A stretch of 64,000 bases of DNA, taken from positions 1,550,001 to 1,614,000 of the forward strand of contig CP115858.1 in NCBI GenBank assembly GCA_027920525.1, read 5' to 3'. Shown here piece by piece: positions 15,859-24,738 of the stretch (the stretch's first letter is position 1; the number at the start of each line of letters is the position of its first letter). The translations under genes were made by a program, and so were the position numbers. This DNA is from Chryseobacterium daecheongense (GTDB lineage Bacteria > Bacteroidota > Bacteroidia > Flavobacteriales > Weeksellaceae). Below the pieces are notes generated by a model that did no database searches, was not told the origin of the DNA, and saw only the letters and a program-made list of their open reading frames with translations.

Positions 15859-17061
15859 ATGAAATATAACAAAATTGCCTCATTACTTTTTGTTTTGTCT
15901 GCAGGAAGTATGATGTTCGCACAGGATGACTTGATCAACAAGTTGAAAAACAATCAATCCCAAAATGCTAACTTTAAATTTACGACTCTTAAAGATGTTG
16001 GTGCTACTTCAGTAAAAAACCAGGGATCTTCAGGAACGTGCTGGAGCTACTCGGGGAACTCTTTTCTTGAGTCTGAAATGCAGCGTATGGGTAAAAAACC
16101 TGTAGACCTGGCAGAAATCTTTACCGCAAGAAACTCTTACCATGACAAAGCAAAATTATATGTTTTAAATAACGGAGCTATCAGTTGGGGAGACGGAGGT
16201 GAATTGCACGATGTAATCAATATGTACAAAAAGTACGGTGCAGTTCCTCAGGAAGTGTATACAGGATTGAAAGCCGGACAAACCACCAACAACTTCAAGG
16301 AAATGCAGGGTAAATTAAAGACTGTATTAGATAGTTTGGTTCAGGCTTCATCTAAAGGAAAACTTTCCGACAACTGGATGTCTTCTGTTGATGTTATTCT
16401 GGATGAGTACCTTGGAAAAGTTCCGACTAACTTTACATATGAGGGGAAATCCTACACTCCGAAAACATTTGCTAAGGAGGTCGTAGGAATCAATCCTGAA
16501 GATTATGTAGAATTATCTTCTTACAAAGATTATCCTTATTTCCAGAAATTTGTAAACCCGATTCCTGATAACTGGAGCCATGATTCTGACTGGAATATTC
16601 CGATGACAGATATGACTGCAATTGTTGACAATGCAATTTCAAAAGGATATTCTGTAGGTTGGGCAACAGATGTATCTGAGCCTTATTTTTCATATAAAAA
16701 CGGAGTGGCTTATGTTCCGGATGTAGATCTTGACCAGATCACTCCTGAAGTAAAAAAAGAATTGTTTACAGAGCCTAAAAAAGACAAAGCGATCACAGAA
16801 GATATGCGTCAGAAAGCTCTTAACAACCTTTCAACCACGGATGACCATGGTATGCATATCGTAGGTTTAGCAAAAGATCAAAGCGGAAAAGAATATTATA
16901 TGGTAAAGAACTCATGGGGTGTTACCAATGATTTTGAAGGATATATCTATGTAACAAGACCATACGTTGAATATAAGTCGACTGCTATTCTTGTACATAA
17001 GAATGCCATTCCAAAAAATATTTTAAGACAATTAAAACCTACCAAAAATATCGGTTTATAA
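15859..17061 (+). CDS. Secreted C1B aminopeptidase (bleomycin-hydrolase/PepC-like)
   Basis: The protein is 400 aa from the ATG at 15859, chosen because it starts a signal peptide (M-K-Y-N-K-I-A-S-L-L-F-V-L-S-A-G-S-M-M-F-A-Q). The catalytic triad of papain family C1B is visible: Cys61 in Q-G-S-S-G-T-C-W-S-Y, His in D-D-H-G-M-H-I-V-G near residue 335, and Asn in V-K-N-S-W-G near 352. PepC and bleomycin hydrolase are normally cytoplasmic, so export to the periplasm is notable. It would trim peptides from the N-terminus. A terminator follows. Confidence 0.88.
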   Translation: MKYNKIASLLFVLSAGSMMFAQDDLINKLKNNQSQNANFKFTTLKDVGATSVKNQGSSGTCWSYSGNSFLESEMQRMGKKPVDLAEIFTARNSYHDKAKLYVLNNGAISWGDGGELHDVINMYKKYGAVPQEVYTGLKAGQTTNNFKEMQGKLKTVLDSLVQASSKGKLSDNWMSSVDVILDEYLGKVPTNFTYEGKSYTPKTFAKEVVGINPEDYVELSSYKDYPYFQKFVNPIPDNWSHDSDWNIPMTDMTAIVDNAISKGYSVGWATDVSEPYFSYKNGVAYVPDVDLDQITPEVKKELFTEPKKDKAITEDMRQKALNNLSTTDDHGMHIVGLAKDQSGKEYYMVKNSWGVTNDFEGYIYVTRPYVEYKSTAILVHKNAIPKNILRQLKPTKNIGL

Positions 17062-17114
17062 TTAACAAAATCACTTTGTCATTTGATGACAATTTTAAAT
17101 ATTTAATCGGTTAA

Positions 17115-17145
17115 AAAACAGCTTCTGTAAACCAGAAGCTGTTTT
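17115..17145 (+). terminator. Rho-independent terminator
   Basis: AAAACAGCTTCTG and CAGAAGCTGTTTT pair around TAAAC after the C1B peptidase gene. Confidence 0.85.
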
Positions 17146-17206
17146 ATAATATGTATAAGAACTATTTGATTAGTCATAAATCCAATAAGAGTGAAACCAA
17201 AACTGT

Positions 17207-17214
17207 TATATTTG
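17207..17214 (+). promoter_or_regulatory. Bacteroidota-type promoter, -7 element
   Basis: TATATTTG, 26 bases before the ATG of the small peptide gene at 17241. Confidence 0.55.
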
Positions 17215-17240
17215 TAATCTAATCAACAAATTAAAGCAAT

Positions 17241-17402
17241 ATGAAAAATTCAAAAAAATTATCCAAATCTGAATTAAAAAGAATTAGTGGTGGAAATCCA
17301 CCGGACTGCACAGAAGGAATAGCTTGTTATCATCGTCCCAAAAACGGATTTCCGGGTTACTGGACATGTAATGCAGGATCAAGCAGTTGTCCCGAAGATT
17401 AA
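17241..17402 (+). CDS. Bacteriocin-like peptide precursor with double-glycine leader
   Basis: This 53-aa precursor begins M-K-N-S-K-K-L-S-K-S-E-L-K-R-I-S-G-G, an 18-residue leader of the double-glycine type (conserved L-S, E-L, I and G-G). The 35-residue core is N-P-P-D-C-T-E-G-I-A-C-Y-H... with four cysteines and ends in E-D. Similar leaders are known in many small bacteriocin-like proteins of flavobacteria and would be cut by a C39-type peptidase/exporter. No such exporter or modifying enzyme is in the window. It has its own promoter and terminator, so it is a real, separately transcribed gene. Whether the product is antibacterial or a signal is unknown. Confidence 0.75.
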   Translation: MKNSKKLSKSELKRISGGNPPDCTEGIACYHRPKNGFPGYWTCNAGSSSCPED

Positions 17403-17416
17403 TTGATTCTACAGCT

Positions 17417-17445
17417 AAAATCCCCAAATTTTCCGGGGATTTTTT
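17417..17445 (+). terminator. Rho-independent terminator of the peptide gene
   Basis: AAAATCCCC and GGGGATTTTT pair around an AT-rich loop 15 bases after the stop. Confidence 0.85.
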
Positions 17446-17490
17446 GTATAATAAATTTCTGAATTAAAATTAAATGAAATCAATAATGCA

Positions 17491-17524
17491 AAAAAAAGCT
17501 TCCGGGTAACCCGGAAGCTTTTTT
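17491..17524 (-). terminator. Terminator of the E1 gene
   Basis: AGCTTCCGGGT and ACCCGGAAGCT form a long, nearly loopless stem flanked by A and T runs, just after the stop of the minus-strand E1 gene. It may be bidirectional. Confidence 0.85.
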
Positions 17525-17541
17525 GTATATTTTTTTTGTCC

Positions 17542-19974
17542 TTAGAATATCGCCGGATATTTTTGAGGATTGGTTTCATTAAACATCGCATAGATCTTTT
17601 CTACCATATCATCTGCAGAAGGTTTGCTAAAATAATCTCCATCACTTGCATAAGCAGGACGGTGGTCATTTGCGGCAATTGTTAAAGGATCAGAATCAAG
17701 ATATCTGAAAGCTTTTTGCTTCTCCAAAATCTGCTGTAGAATAAATGCTGAAGTTCCTCCTTCCACATCTTCATCGATCACCACCAATCTGTTGGTTTTC
17801 TTCACACTCTCAGCAATTTCGTTTGTTAAATCAAAAGGAATTAAAGACTGAACATCAATAACCTCTGAAGAAATTCCTAATTTCTCCAGCTCTTCTGCTG
17901 CCTCCATTACAATTCTCCATGTAGACCCATAGGTTACTAACGTTACATCCTTTCCTTCTTTCGTTACTTCAATCTTCCCGACAGGAACAGTAAACTCTCC
18001 CAGGTTATCAGGCTGCTTCTCTTTTAAACGGTAGCCATTCAGACACTCAACAATTACTGCCGGATCATCACTCTGAAGCATTGTATTATAGAATCCTGCA
18101 GCTTTTGTAAGGTTTCTTGGTACTAGTACCAGAATCCCTTTTGAAAGATTAAGAATTCCTGCCATCGGAGAACCTGAATGCCATACCCCTTCTAATCTGT
18201 GCCCTCTTGTTCTGATAATTACGGGTGCTTTCTGCCCTCCTTTTGTTCTGTACTGAACTGTTGCCAGATCATCACTCATTCCCTGCAGGCAGTATAGGAT
18301 ATAGTCTAAATACTGGATCTCGGCAATCGGTCTCAGACCTCTCATTGCCATACCGATTCCCTGGCCTAAAATAGTCGCTTCACGGATTCCCGTATCTGCA
18401 ACACGAACTTCACCATATTTCTCCTGCATTCCTTCAAGTCCCTGGTTTACATCACCGATGTTTCCGGCATCTTCTCCAAATACAAGGGTTTCAGGATATT
18501 TTTCAAAAATTTTATCAAAGTTGTTTCTTACCACTACTCTTCCATCCACATCTTCTGAGCTGTCTGAATATACAGGCTTGATCTCTTTAACGTTTTCGGC
18601 CTTCCACTGAGACTGAGAATACAGATGAGAAGAATAGTTGTCTTTTTCTACTTCCAGGATCTCATTGTACTTCTGTATTAACTGGTTTCTTTCAGGAGTA
18701 TTGGTTCCTCTTATTGCCAGTAAAGACATTCTTACCAAGTGGAAGATATCTTTTTTAGCTTTTGAGACTAATTTATTAAAATGAGTAATGTAATTTTCTA
18801 TTTCTGCATTTTGACCTTTAAGGTTTTCCACCAAAGGTAAAACTGCTTTTGACAGGTCTGAAATGGTTTTCTGATAGTTTTCCCAAGCCAGTTTCTGTCC
18901 GGCTTTTACTGTCTTTTTAGCTTCGTCATCGATGGCATCCAGCTCTTCTGCTGTTGCAATCACCTCTTCTTTACCTTCAATTTCAATGGAATAGTTGAGA
19001 ATCCACTCTCTGAACTTGACCAACCCGTCAAAATCTGCTTCCCATGAAAGACGTTCTTCATTCTTATATCTTTCGTGAGATCCTGAAGTAGAGTGCCCTT
19101 GTGGTTGCGTAACTTCAATGACGTGAACAACTACAGGAACACTTTCAGTTCTTGCAAAATGTTCAGCTCTTGCGTAGGCATCCAATAATGCAGGATAATC
19201 CCACGCTTTTACCTGAATGATCTCGCATCCCTGATTTTCTCCTTCTTTTCTTTGGAAACCACTTAGCATTTCAGAGATATCCGCCTTTGCTCTCTGGTTT
19301 TTAGTAGGAACAGAAATCCCGTACCCATCATCCCAGATCGAAACGATCATCGGTACCTGAAGCGCACAAGCCGCATTCAGAGTTTCCCAAAAATGGCCTT
19401 CTGCTGTGGAAGCATCGCCAATTGTTCCGAAAGCTATTTCATTTCCATTGTTTGAAAACTTTTCAGAACCTTCAAATTGTACTGATTTATATATTTTAGA
19501 AGCCTGAGCTAACCCTAATAATCTAGGCATTTGTCCTGCTGTAGGAGAAATATCAGAAGAAATATTCTTTTGAGCCATAAGGTTTTTCCAGCTCCCGTCC
19601 TCATGTAAGCTTCTCGTTGCGAAATGCCCGTTCATCTGTCTTCCTGCTGATGCCGGCTCTCTTTCTACGCTGGTATCTGCATATAGCTGTGCAAAAAAGC
19701 TTTCAACCGTTAACGCATTGACGGACAAAGCAAAGGTCTGATCCCTGTAATATCCTGAACGGAAGTCGCCATTTCTGAAAACTTTCGCCATTGCCAGCTG
19801 TGGTAATTCTTTACCGTCACCGAAGATCCCGAATTTAGCTTTTCCTGTAAGAACTTCTCTTCTCCCCAGGTAAGACATTTCACGAGAGATTCTCCCTAAT
19901 TTATAGTCTTCAAGTATTTGATTTTTAAAATCTTGAAAGGAAATCTTCTGTGTTTCAATATAGGTTGTTTGCAT
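17542..19974 (-). CDS. Fused E1 alpha/beta 2-oxoacid dehydrogenase
   Basis: The 810-aa protein joins the two E1 subunits of a thiamine-diphosphate 2-oxoacid dehydrogenase, probably the branched-chain type. The alpha half (about 1-370) has G-D-A-S-T-A-E-G-H-F-W-E-T-L-N-A-A and later W-D-D-G-Y-G-I-S, the cofactor region, and G-H-S-T-S-G-S-H-E-R-Y. A helical linker follows, then the beta half (about 470-810) with V-F-G-E-D-A-G, G-I-R-E-A-T-I-L-G-Q-G-I-G-M-A, G-H-R-L-E-G-V-W-H-S-G-S-P. I chose the ATG at 19974; a TTG two codons earlier is less likely. It would work with an E2 acyltransferase (not in view) and the E3 at 5248-6636. Confidence 0.9.
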   Translation of the reverse strand: MQTTYIETQKISFQDFKNQILEDYKLGRISREMSYLGRREVLTGKAKFGIFGDGKELPQLAMAKVFRNGDFRSGYYRDQTFALSVNALTVESFFAQLYADTSVEREPASAGRQMNGHFATRSLHEDGSWKNLMAQKNISSDISPTAGQMPRLLGLAQASKIYKSVQFEGSEKFSNNGNEIAFGTIGDASTAEGHFWETLNAACALQVPMIVSIWDDGYGISVPTKNQRAKADISEMLSGFQRKEGENQGCEIIQVKAWDYPALLDAYARAEHFARTESVPVVVHVIEVTQPQGHSTSGSHERYKNEERLSWEADFDGLVKFREWILNYSIEIEGKEEVIATAEELDAIDDEAKKTVKAGQKLAWENYQKTISDLSKAVLPLVENLKGQNAEIENYITHFNKLVSKAKKDIFHLVRMSLLAIRGTNTPERNQLIQKYNEILEVEKDNYSSHLYSQSQWKAENVKEIKPVYSDSSEDVDGRVVVRNNFDKIFEKYPETLVFGEDAGNIGDVNQGLEGMQEKYGEVRVADTGIREATILGQGIGMAMRGLRPIAEIQYLDYILYCLQGMSDDLATVQYRTKGGQKAPVIIRTRGHRLEGVWHSGSPMAGILNLSKGILVLVPRNLTKAAGFYNTMLQSDDPAVIVECLNGYRLKEKQPDNLGEFTVPVGKIEVTKEGKDVTLVTYGSTWRIVMEAAEELEKLGISSEVIDVQSLIPFDLTNEIAESVKKTNRLVVIDEDVEGGTSAFILQQILEKQKAFRYLDSDPLTIAANDHRPAYASDGDYFSKPSADDMVEKIYAMFNETNPQKYPAIF

Positions 19975-20098
19975 AGCCAAATATAAAAATTTTTAGTTCT
20001 AGAAGTATTTTGCTAATATACACTTTTTAAATTAATTTTAATTTTTAATAATCTTTTTTAAAAATTTGATAATAAGGCAAATTGTGTTTTATTTTAAA

Positions 20099-20106
20099 TA
20101 AATTTG
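20099..20106 (+). promoter_or_regulatory. Bacteroidota-type promoter, -7 element
   Basis: TAAATTTG ends only 5 bases before the ATG at 20112, so transcription would start at or just before the start codon. No good -33 element is seen. Confidence 0.4.
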
Positions 20107-20111
20107 TATAA

Positions 20112-20405
20112 ATGGAAAAAAAATCACCTCATATATTAAATGCATCCAGCAATCTTTTAGGATTTTCTCTGATTATAATCACTTCATTGAAAATCACTAA
20201 AATCAGTGGTAGTACGTATCTGGACGAATTTGCAGGGGTTGCTTGTATACTTTTTGCCTGCAGTTGTTTTTTTTCATTTCTGGCCATCAGAACGAAGAAT
20301 GAAAAAAGAGAAACCAAGTTTGAGAACATTGCGGATTATTTATTTTTAATTGCTTTATTCTGCATAGTCCTGGCAGTTATTATCGTAACCATAAGAATAA
20401 TGTAA
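20112..20405 (+). CDS. Small membrane protein with three or four helices
   Basis: This 97-aa protein has hydrophobic segments near residues 12-28, 37-57 and 76-96 separated by short polar or charged loops (R-T-K-N-E-K-R-E-T-K). It looks like a small inner-membrane protein with no recognised family. The -7 promoter element almost touches the ATG, which hints at a leaderless mRNA. Confidence 0.6.
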   Translation: MEKKSPHILNASSNLLGFSLIIITSLKITKISGSTYLDEFAGVACILFACSCFFSFLAIRTKNEKRETKFENIADYLFLIALFCIVLAVIIVTIRIM

Positions 20406-20617
20406 TCATTTATCCCGAATTGAAAGATAAACATTAAGTAGAGTTGAATATAAATGAATATTTAGGCCATATAATCAAATTCACTTTATTTTAAGATAAT
20501 CTGATTATAAAAGCATTTATAGAATTTCCCAACGGATGGCAATTACAGAGAACAATAACAGGAAAAAACCGCTTTAAGGATTAATTATTTACGGGAGATA
20601 AAAAAGTACCGACCCTT

Positions 20618-21595
20618 TTAGAATTTTCTTTCGATCACATAATCCAGCATGCTGTGGAGTGATCTTTTAGCATCTGAATCGGGGAATTCATTAAGCAGGT
20701 CTTTTGCTTTTTGCTGGAAATCTTTCATTACACTGATAGCATAATCCAGACCACCCGAGCTTTTAACAAAAGCGATAAGCTCTTTTACACGCTTCTGATC
20801 ATTATTATAGCGTTTGATCGTATTGAGATAGTATTTTCTGTCTTTTTCACTTGCTATTGTAAGGGTATGGATCAAAGGAAGTGTCATTTTCTGTTCCTTA
20901 ATATCAATCCCCACCGGTTTCCCGATAACATTTGAACTTAGATAATCGAACAGGTCATCTTTAATCTGAAAAGCCATTCCGGTATAAGTTCCAAAGTCCT
21001 GCATTCTTTTTGCGAGCTTTTCATCAGCGTTATTTGACAAAACACCTATTTCGCAACAGGCGGCAATCAGGGTTGCTGTTTTCTGACGGATAATTTCATA
21101 ATAAACATCTTCAGTAATATCAAGCTTTCTGGCTTTTTCCAATTGAAGAAGCTCTCCTTCAGACATTTCCCTTATGGTCCTTGAAATAACAGAAAGTAAA
21201 TCATAATCTTTATGGTCGGTAGACAACAGAACTGATTTCGATAAGAGATAATCCCCAACCAATACTGCAATTTTATTCTTCCATAAAGCATTAATAGAGA
21301 AAAAATTCCTTCTTTTAAAACTTTCATCCACTACATCATCATGGACCAACGTTGCGGTATGGATCAACTCTATCATCGAGGCTCCGCGATAGGTCTTTTC
21401 TGTAACTTCACCTACCAACTTTGCGCAAAGAAATACAAACATAGGACGCATCTGCTTCCCCTTGGTCGTAACAATGAAACGTGTCACTTTATCCAGTAAA
21501 GGAACTTTACTTTGCATAGATTCATAAAACTTTTGTTCAAAAAGTTTCATTTCTTCATTGATCGGTTGCTTGATTTCTTCTACGATGTTTGCCAC
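20618..21595 (-). CDS. Polyprenyl diphosphate synthase (octaprenyl-type)
   Basis: The 325-aa trans-prenyltransferase adds isopentenyl diphosphate units to make the long side chain of menaquinone. The first Asp-rich motif D-D-V-V-D is at 86-90 after T-A-T-L-V-H, and the second, D-D-L-F-D in F-Q-I-K-D-D-L-F-D-Y, lies near 210. G-K-Q-M-R-P near 46-51 is also typical. The start is a GTG giving M-A-N-I-V-E-E-I; a promoter lies 38 bases upstream and there is no better ATG. A long-chain product is inferred from family similarity. Confidence 0.9.
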   Translation of the reverse strand: MANIVEEIKQPINEEMKLFEQKFYESMQSKVPLLDKVTRFIVTTKGKQMRPMFVFLCAKLVGEVTEKTYRGASMIELIHTATLVHDDVVDESFKRRNFFSINALWKNKIAVLVGDYLLSKSVLLSTDHKDYDLLSVISRTIREMSEGELLQLEKARKLDITEDVYYEIIRQKTATLIAACCEIGVLSNNADEKLAKRMQDFGTYTGMAFQIKDDLFDYLSSNVIGKPVGIDIKEQKMTLPLIHTLTIASEKDRKYYLNTIKRYNNDQKRVKELIAFVKSSGGLDYAISVMKDFQQKAKDLLNEFPDSDAKRSLHSMLDYVIERKF

Positions 21596-21632
21596 AATCT
21601 GTGAGTGATGGGTAAATAATAATTAATATTCA

Positions 21633-21640
21633 CAAAGATA
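21633..21640 (-). promoter_or_regulatory. Promoter of the polyprenyl synthase gene, -7 element
   Basis: On the minus strand TATCTTTG, 37 bases before the GTG start. It supports this start over longer frames. Confidence 0.55.
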
Positions 21641-21669
21641 ATTTTTTTCAGGCAATTTTAGTAGAAAAT

Positions 21670-22548
21670 TCAATCTTTGAATTCTTCTTTTGGAATAAAA
21701 TACAGACTCTGCTTTACAGTTCCGAGTGGATAACGGAATTTCTCCCCGGAAATATAGACGCCTTTTTCATCTACGGCAATTCCTTCGATCTGCCCGATTG
21801 AGGTGGCACTTCCCAGATAATAGTGCTTTAATCTCTCTTTAAAAAAGATTCCCGGTTCAGTTTCATTAAAAATATCAAGGAAAACTTCTGTTTTTTTGGT
21901 GTATCCAACCAAATAGAGTTTATGATCAAAATAAGCAGCATCGCTTACTACAAAATCTGTTTTATAAGTTTCTATTTTTTCAGCTTTCTGCAATTCATCC
22001 GCCTCTGGATCGATGGTATAATGTGAGGTAGCTTTTGCGGACCATTCTTTGGTAAAAATATGCAGTTTACCATTCAAATAAATCATAGCTTCCGCATCGA
22101 AATCATTATTGGTGTTTTTGGGGACAAATTCTTTTTGTTCAGGATAATAAAAAGAAAGGGTTCTAATATAGTCGTTTTCCATTCTGCCATTAGAAAAAGG
22201 AACTTTATAAATTTCAAGGTCTTTTCTAGTTCCTGTATTATTTCCAAAATCTCCGATATAGAAATGAGAGTCATCATGAGTAAGCGCTTCCCAATCTTTA
22301 TTTTTAGCTTTAATTTTCAGGATATTCAACACCTTTCCTGAGCCCTTGTCTATTTCAAAAAGCTCCGGGCTATTACCACTATCATTAAAAGTATAAAGTT
22401 TACCATTAAAGAAATCCAATCCGGATGTTTCTTTAACCTCATCTTCTAAAAAGGCTTTTCTGTACCTTTTTATTTTAAGAAAATCTGTCTGTTGGGAAAA
22501 CGAAGTCTGAAAAAACAGAAATACAAAGATGAGGATAACCTTTTTCAT
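21670..22548 (-). CDS. Secreted beta-propeller-like protein, unknown function
   Basis: The 292-aa protein has a signal peptide (M-K-K-V-I-L-I-F-V-F-L-F-F-Q-T-S-F-S-Q). The mature part consists of repeated strand pairs with F-N-G-K-L-Y-T-F-N-D, D-S-H-F-Y-I-G-D-F-G-N-N, L-N-G-K-L-H-I-F-T-K and D-H-K-L-Y-L-V-G-Y, in the style of a six-bladed propeller. Proteins of this kind bind ligands or other proteins in the periplasm. I see no catalytic motif and no T9SS C-terminal domain. Confidence 0.65.
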   Translation of the reverse strand: MKKVILIFVFLFFQTSFSQQTDFLKIKRYRKAFLEDEVKETSGLDFFNGKLYTFNDSGNSPELFEIDKGSGKVLNILKIKAKNKDWEALTHDDSHFYIGDFGNNTGTRKDLEIYKVPFSNGRMENDYIRTLSFYYPEQKEFVPKNTNNDFDAEAMIYLNGKLHIFTKEWSAKATSHYTIDPEADELQKAEKIETYKTDFVVSDAAYFDHKLYLVGYTKKTEVFLDIFNETEPGIFFKERLKHYYLGSATSIGQIEGIAVDEKGVYISGEKFRYPLGTVKQSLYFIPKEEFKD

Positions 22549-22626
22549 TGAATAAAAATACTAATTTACCGGTTTAGCACAGCAAAATTGATGCTGTAAA
22601 CAATGCACTTATCATATTGCTAAAAT

Positions 22627-22650
22627 AAAACGGGCTTTTGGGCCCGTTTT
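22627..22650 (-). terminator. Terminator of the sterol-desaturase-like gene
   Basis: AAAACGGGC and GCCCGTTTT pair around TTTTGG downstream of the minus-strand gene ending at 22679. Confidence 0.85.
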
Positions 22651-22678
22651 ACTGATTAAAAAAGTTGTTTGAAAAAAT

Positions 22679-23605
22679 TTATGCTGACTTTTTATGTTGT
22701 TTGCGGATTTTCCTTGCAAAGTAATCTTTCTGATATTGCCTTACCGTCTTTCCTGTACCGTCATGTCTCCAGCCGGGAGAATTGAAAATATAATTGATCC
22801 GGTCTGAGAATTTCAATCCCGGTTGTTTGATATCTTTCCATATTTTTCGCCATTCATAGAACAGTACCGTATCAGGTCTGTCATCGGGCATTTTAGGGTA
22901 TATCCCGTATTTCACAGGAATATTAGGATCCTCTTTTTCAAAAGTCCCGAACATTTTATCCCAGATGATCAGGCACATTCCCATATTTCTATCGAGATAT
23001 TTGATGTTGCATGCATGATGTACACGGTGATGGGATGGAGTCACCAGAATATGTTCCAGGAAACCCATCTTTTTTACCGTTTGCGTATGAACCCATGTTC
23101 CATATACCTGTCCGATAGCGTACACTACCATAATATGCCATGGATTGAATCCTAAAAAGGCAAGCGGAGAAAAATAGAGGTACCGGTACAACGGTTGTAA
23201 AACAGGACTCCTGAATCCCGTTGTCAGGTTAAAGTATTCGGAATTGTGGTGGGTAATATGAACTGCCCAGAAAGCCCTGGAATGATGGTCTACATAATGA
23301 AGCACATAATATGCAAAATCCGTGATAACAAAGCAGATCAGCCAGTACCAGATGGTGAAATCCCAAGAGAAAAGACGGTGATTGTAAAAGAAAAACATCA
23401 CTCCCATTGCAAAAACCTTCATTACCAGATCCAAACCAAAATTCAGAAGAGCTAAAAAAACGCTTGTTGCTACATCTTTTTTATTATATAGTTTAGCCTC
23501 GGAAACGTGGCTATAAATCATTTCAGCTAAAATTACGGTGGCATGAAAGGGAATTGCCCAGGCATAGACATTTTCTAGTCCATCTTCGCCCAAAAAGTAA
23601 TTCAT
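22679..23605 (-). CDS. Sterol desaturase/fatty acid hydroxylase family protein
   Basis: This 308-aa membrane enzyme carries the His boxes of the di-iron hydroxylase superfamily: H-Y-V-D-H-H, H-I-T-H-H-N-S-E-Y-F-N and H-R-V-H-H, placed among several transmembrane segments. These bind two irons and use oxygen to hydroxylate or desaturate a lipid. Bacterial members act on fatty acids, carotenoids or other lipids, and the substrate here cannot be told. The C-terminus is basic. It has its own promoter and terminator. Confidence 0.88.
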   Translation of the reverse strand: MNYFLGEDGLENVYAWAIPFHATVILAEMIYSHVSEAKLYNKKDVATSVFLALLNFGLDLVMKVFAMGVMFFFYNHRLFSWDFTIWYWLICFVITDFAYYVLHYVDHHSRAFWAVHITHHNSEYFNLTTGFRSPVLQPLYRYLYFSPLAFLGFNPWHIMVVYAIGQVYGTWVHTQTVKKMGFLEHILVTPSHHRVHHACNIKYLDRNMGMCLIIWDKMFGTFEKEDPNIPVKYGIYPKMPDDRPDTVLFYEWRKIWKDIKQPGLKFSDRINYIFNSPGWRHDGTGKTVRQYQKDYFARKIRKQHKKSA

Positions 23606-23622
23606 CGTTACTAATTTTTGTA

Positions 23623-23630
23623 CAAAGGTA
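23623..23630 (-). promoter_or_regulatory. Promoter of the sterol-desaturase-like gene, -7 element
   Basis: On the minus strand TACCTTTG, 17 bases before the ATG at 23605. Confidence 0.55.
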
Positions 23631-23680
23631 GGACATTCTGAAAATCAGAGTCCCATTTTGGATAATTTTTTAAGGAAATT

Positions 23681-24715
23681 TTAATCGGTCGTCTTATTGG
23701 CCAATTGTCCGCATGCGGCATCAATATCTCCACCTCTGCTTTTTCTGATCATTACTGTGATACCTGCATTTTCAAGCTGACGAACATAATTTTCTTCTGC
23801 CTGTTTATTGCACTGGTCATATTTACCATCACCGATCGGATTGTACTGGATAAGATTAACTTTGGAAGGAACCTGCTTGCAATATTTGATCAGCGCTTTG
23901 ATATCTTCATCACCATCATTAATGCCTTTCCACACACAATATTCAAAAGTGATCACGTTGCCGGTCTTTTTGTACCAGTATTGAAGAGCCTCCATAATAT
24001 CAGTTAAAGGAAACTTATCTGAAAAAGGCATGATTTCGTTTCTCTTGGATTCTATTGCAGAGTGAAGCGATAATGCCAGTTTTACCCTAAGGTCATCATC
24101 GGCAAGCATCTTGATCATCTTTGGAATCCCGGAAGTAGAAACCGTAATTCTCCTTGGAGACATCCCCAGACCTTCAGGCTGGGTAATTTTCCGGATCGCT
24201 TCTACCACATTTTTGTAATTCATCATTGGCTCTCCCATTCCCATAAAAACGATATTGGTAAGAGGGCGGTCGAAATACATTTTGCTTTGACTGTCAATAA
24301 GTGCAACCTGATCCACGATCTCGGCGACTTCAAGATTTCGCATTCTTTTTAGTCTTGCAGTAGCACAGAATTCACAGTTTAACGAACATCCTACCTGTGA
24401 GGAAACACAAGCGGTAGTTCTTGTTTCAGTAGGAATCAGAACAGATTCTACCATAAGACCATCGTGAAGTTTCACCCCATTTTTAATGGTTCCATCCTTA
24501 CTTTTCTGAAGCAGGTCCACAGATACCGGATTGATGGTATATTCTGCTGAAATTCTGTCACGAAGCTGTTTTGAAAGATTGGTCATCTCATCAATAGAAT
24601 GGAGGTTTTTACTCCACAACCAGTCATAAACCTGTTTCGCGCGAAATGGTTTTTCTCCTAAAGTCAAAAAGTAGTCTTTAAGCTGGTCCAGTGATAAAGT
24701 TCGAATATCTTTCAA
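23681..24715 (-). CDS. rlmN: 23S rRNA/tRNA adenine C2-methyltransferase RlmN
   Basis: The 344-aa radical-SAM enzyme methylates A2503 of 23S rRNA and A37 of some tRNAs. The Fe-S cluster motif C-S-L-N-C-E-F-C is at Cys110, Cys114 and Cys117; G-M-G-E-P-M-M-N-Y and the second methyl-carrying Cys in D-A-A-C-G-Q-L near residue 336 are present. The start codon is TTG, giving M-K-D-I-R-T-L-S-L; no in-frame ATG or GTG lies upstream before a stop. A 19-bp perfect inverted repeat separates it from queA. Confidence 0.93.
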   Translation of the reverse strand: MKDIRTLSLDQLKDYFLTLGEKPFRAKQVYDWLWSKNLHSIDEMTNLSKQLRDRISAEYTINPVSVDLLQKSKDGTIKNGVKLHDGLMVESVLIPTETRTTACVSSQVGCSLNCEFCATARLKRMRNLEVAEIVDQVALIDSQSKMYFDRPLTNIVFMGMGEPMMNYKNVVEAIRKITQPEGLGMSPRRITVSTSGIPKMIKMLADDDLRVKLALSLHSAIESKRNEIMPFSDKFPLTDIMEALQYWYKKTGNVITFEYCVWKGINDGDEDIKALIKYCKQVPSKVNLIQYNPIGDGKYDQCNKQAEENYVRQLENAGITVMIRKSRGGDIDAACGQLANKTTD

Positions 24716-24738
24716 AATAGAGTTGAGTATAGATTTAA

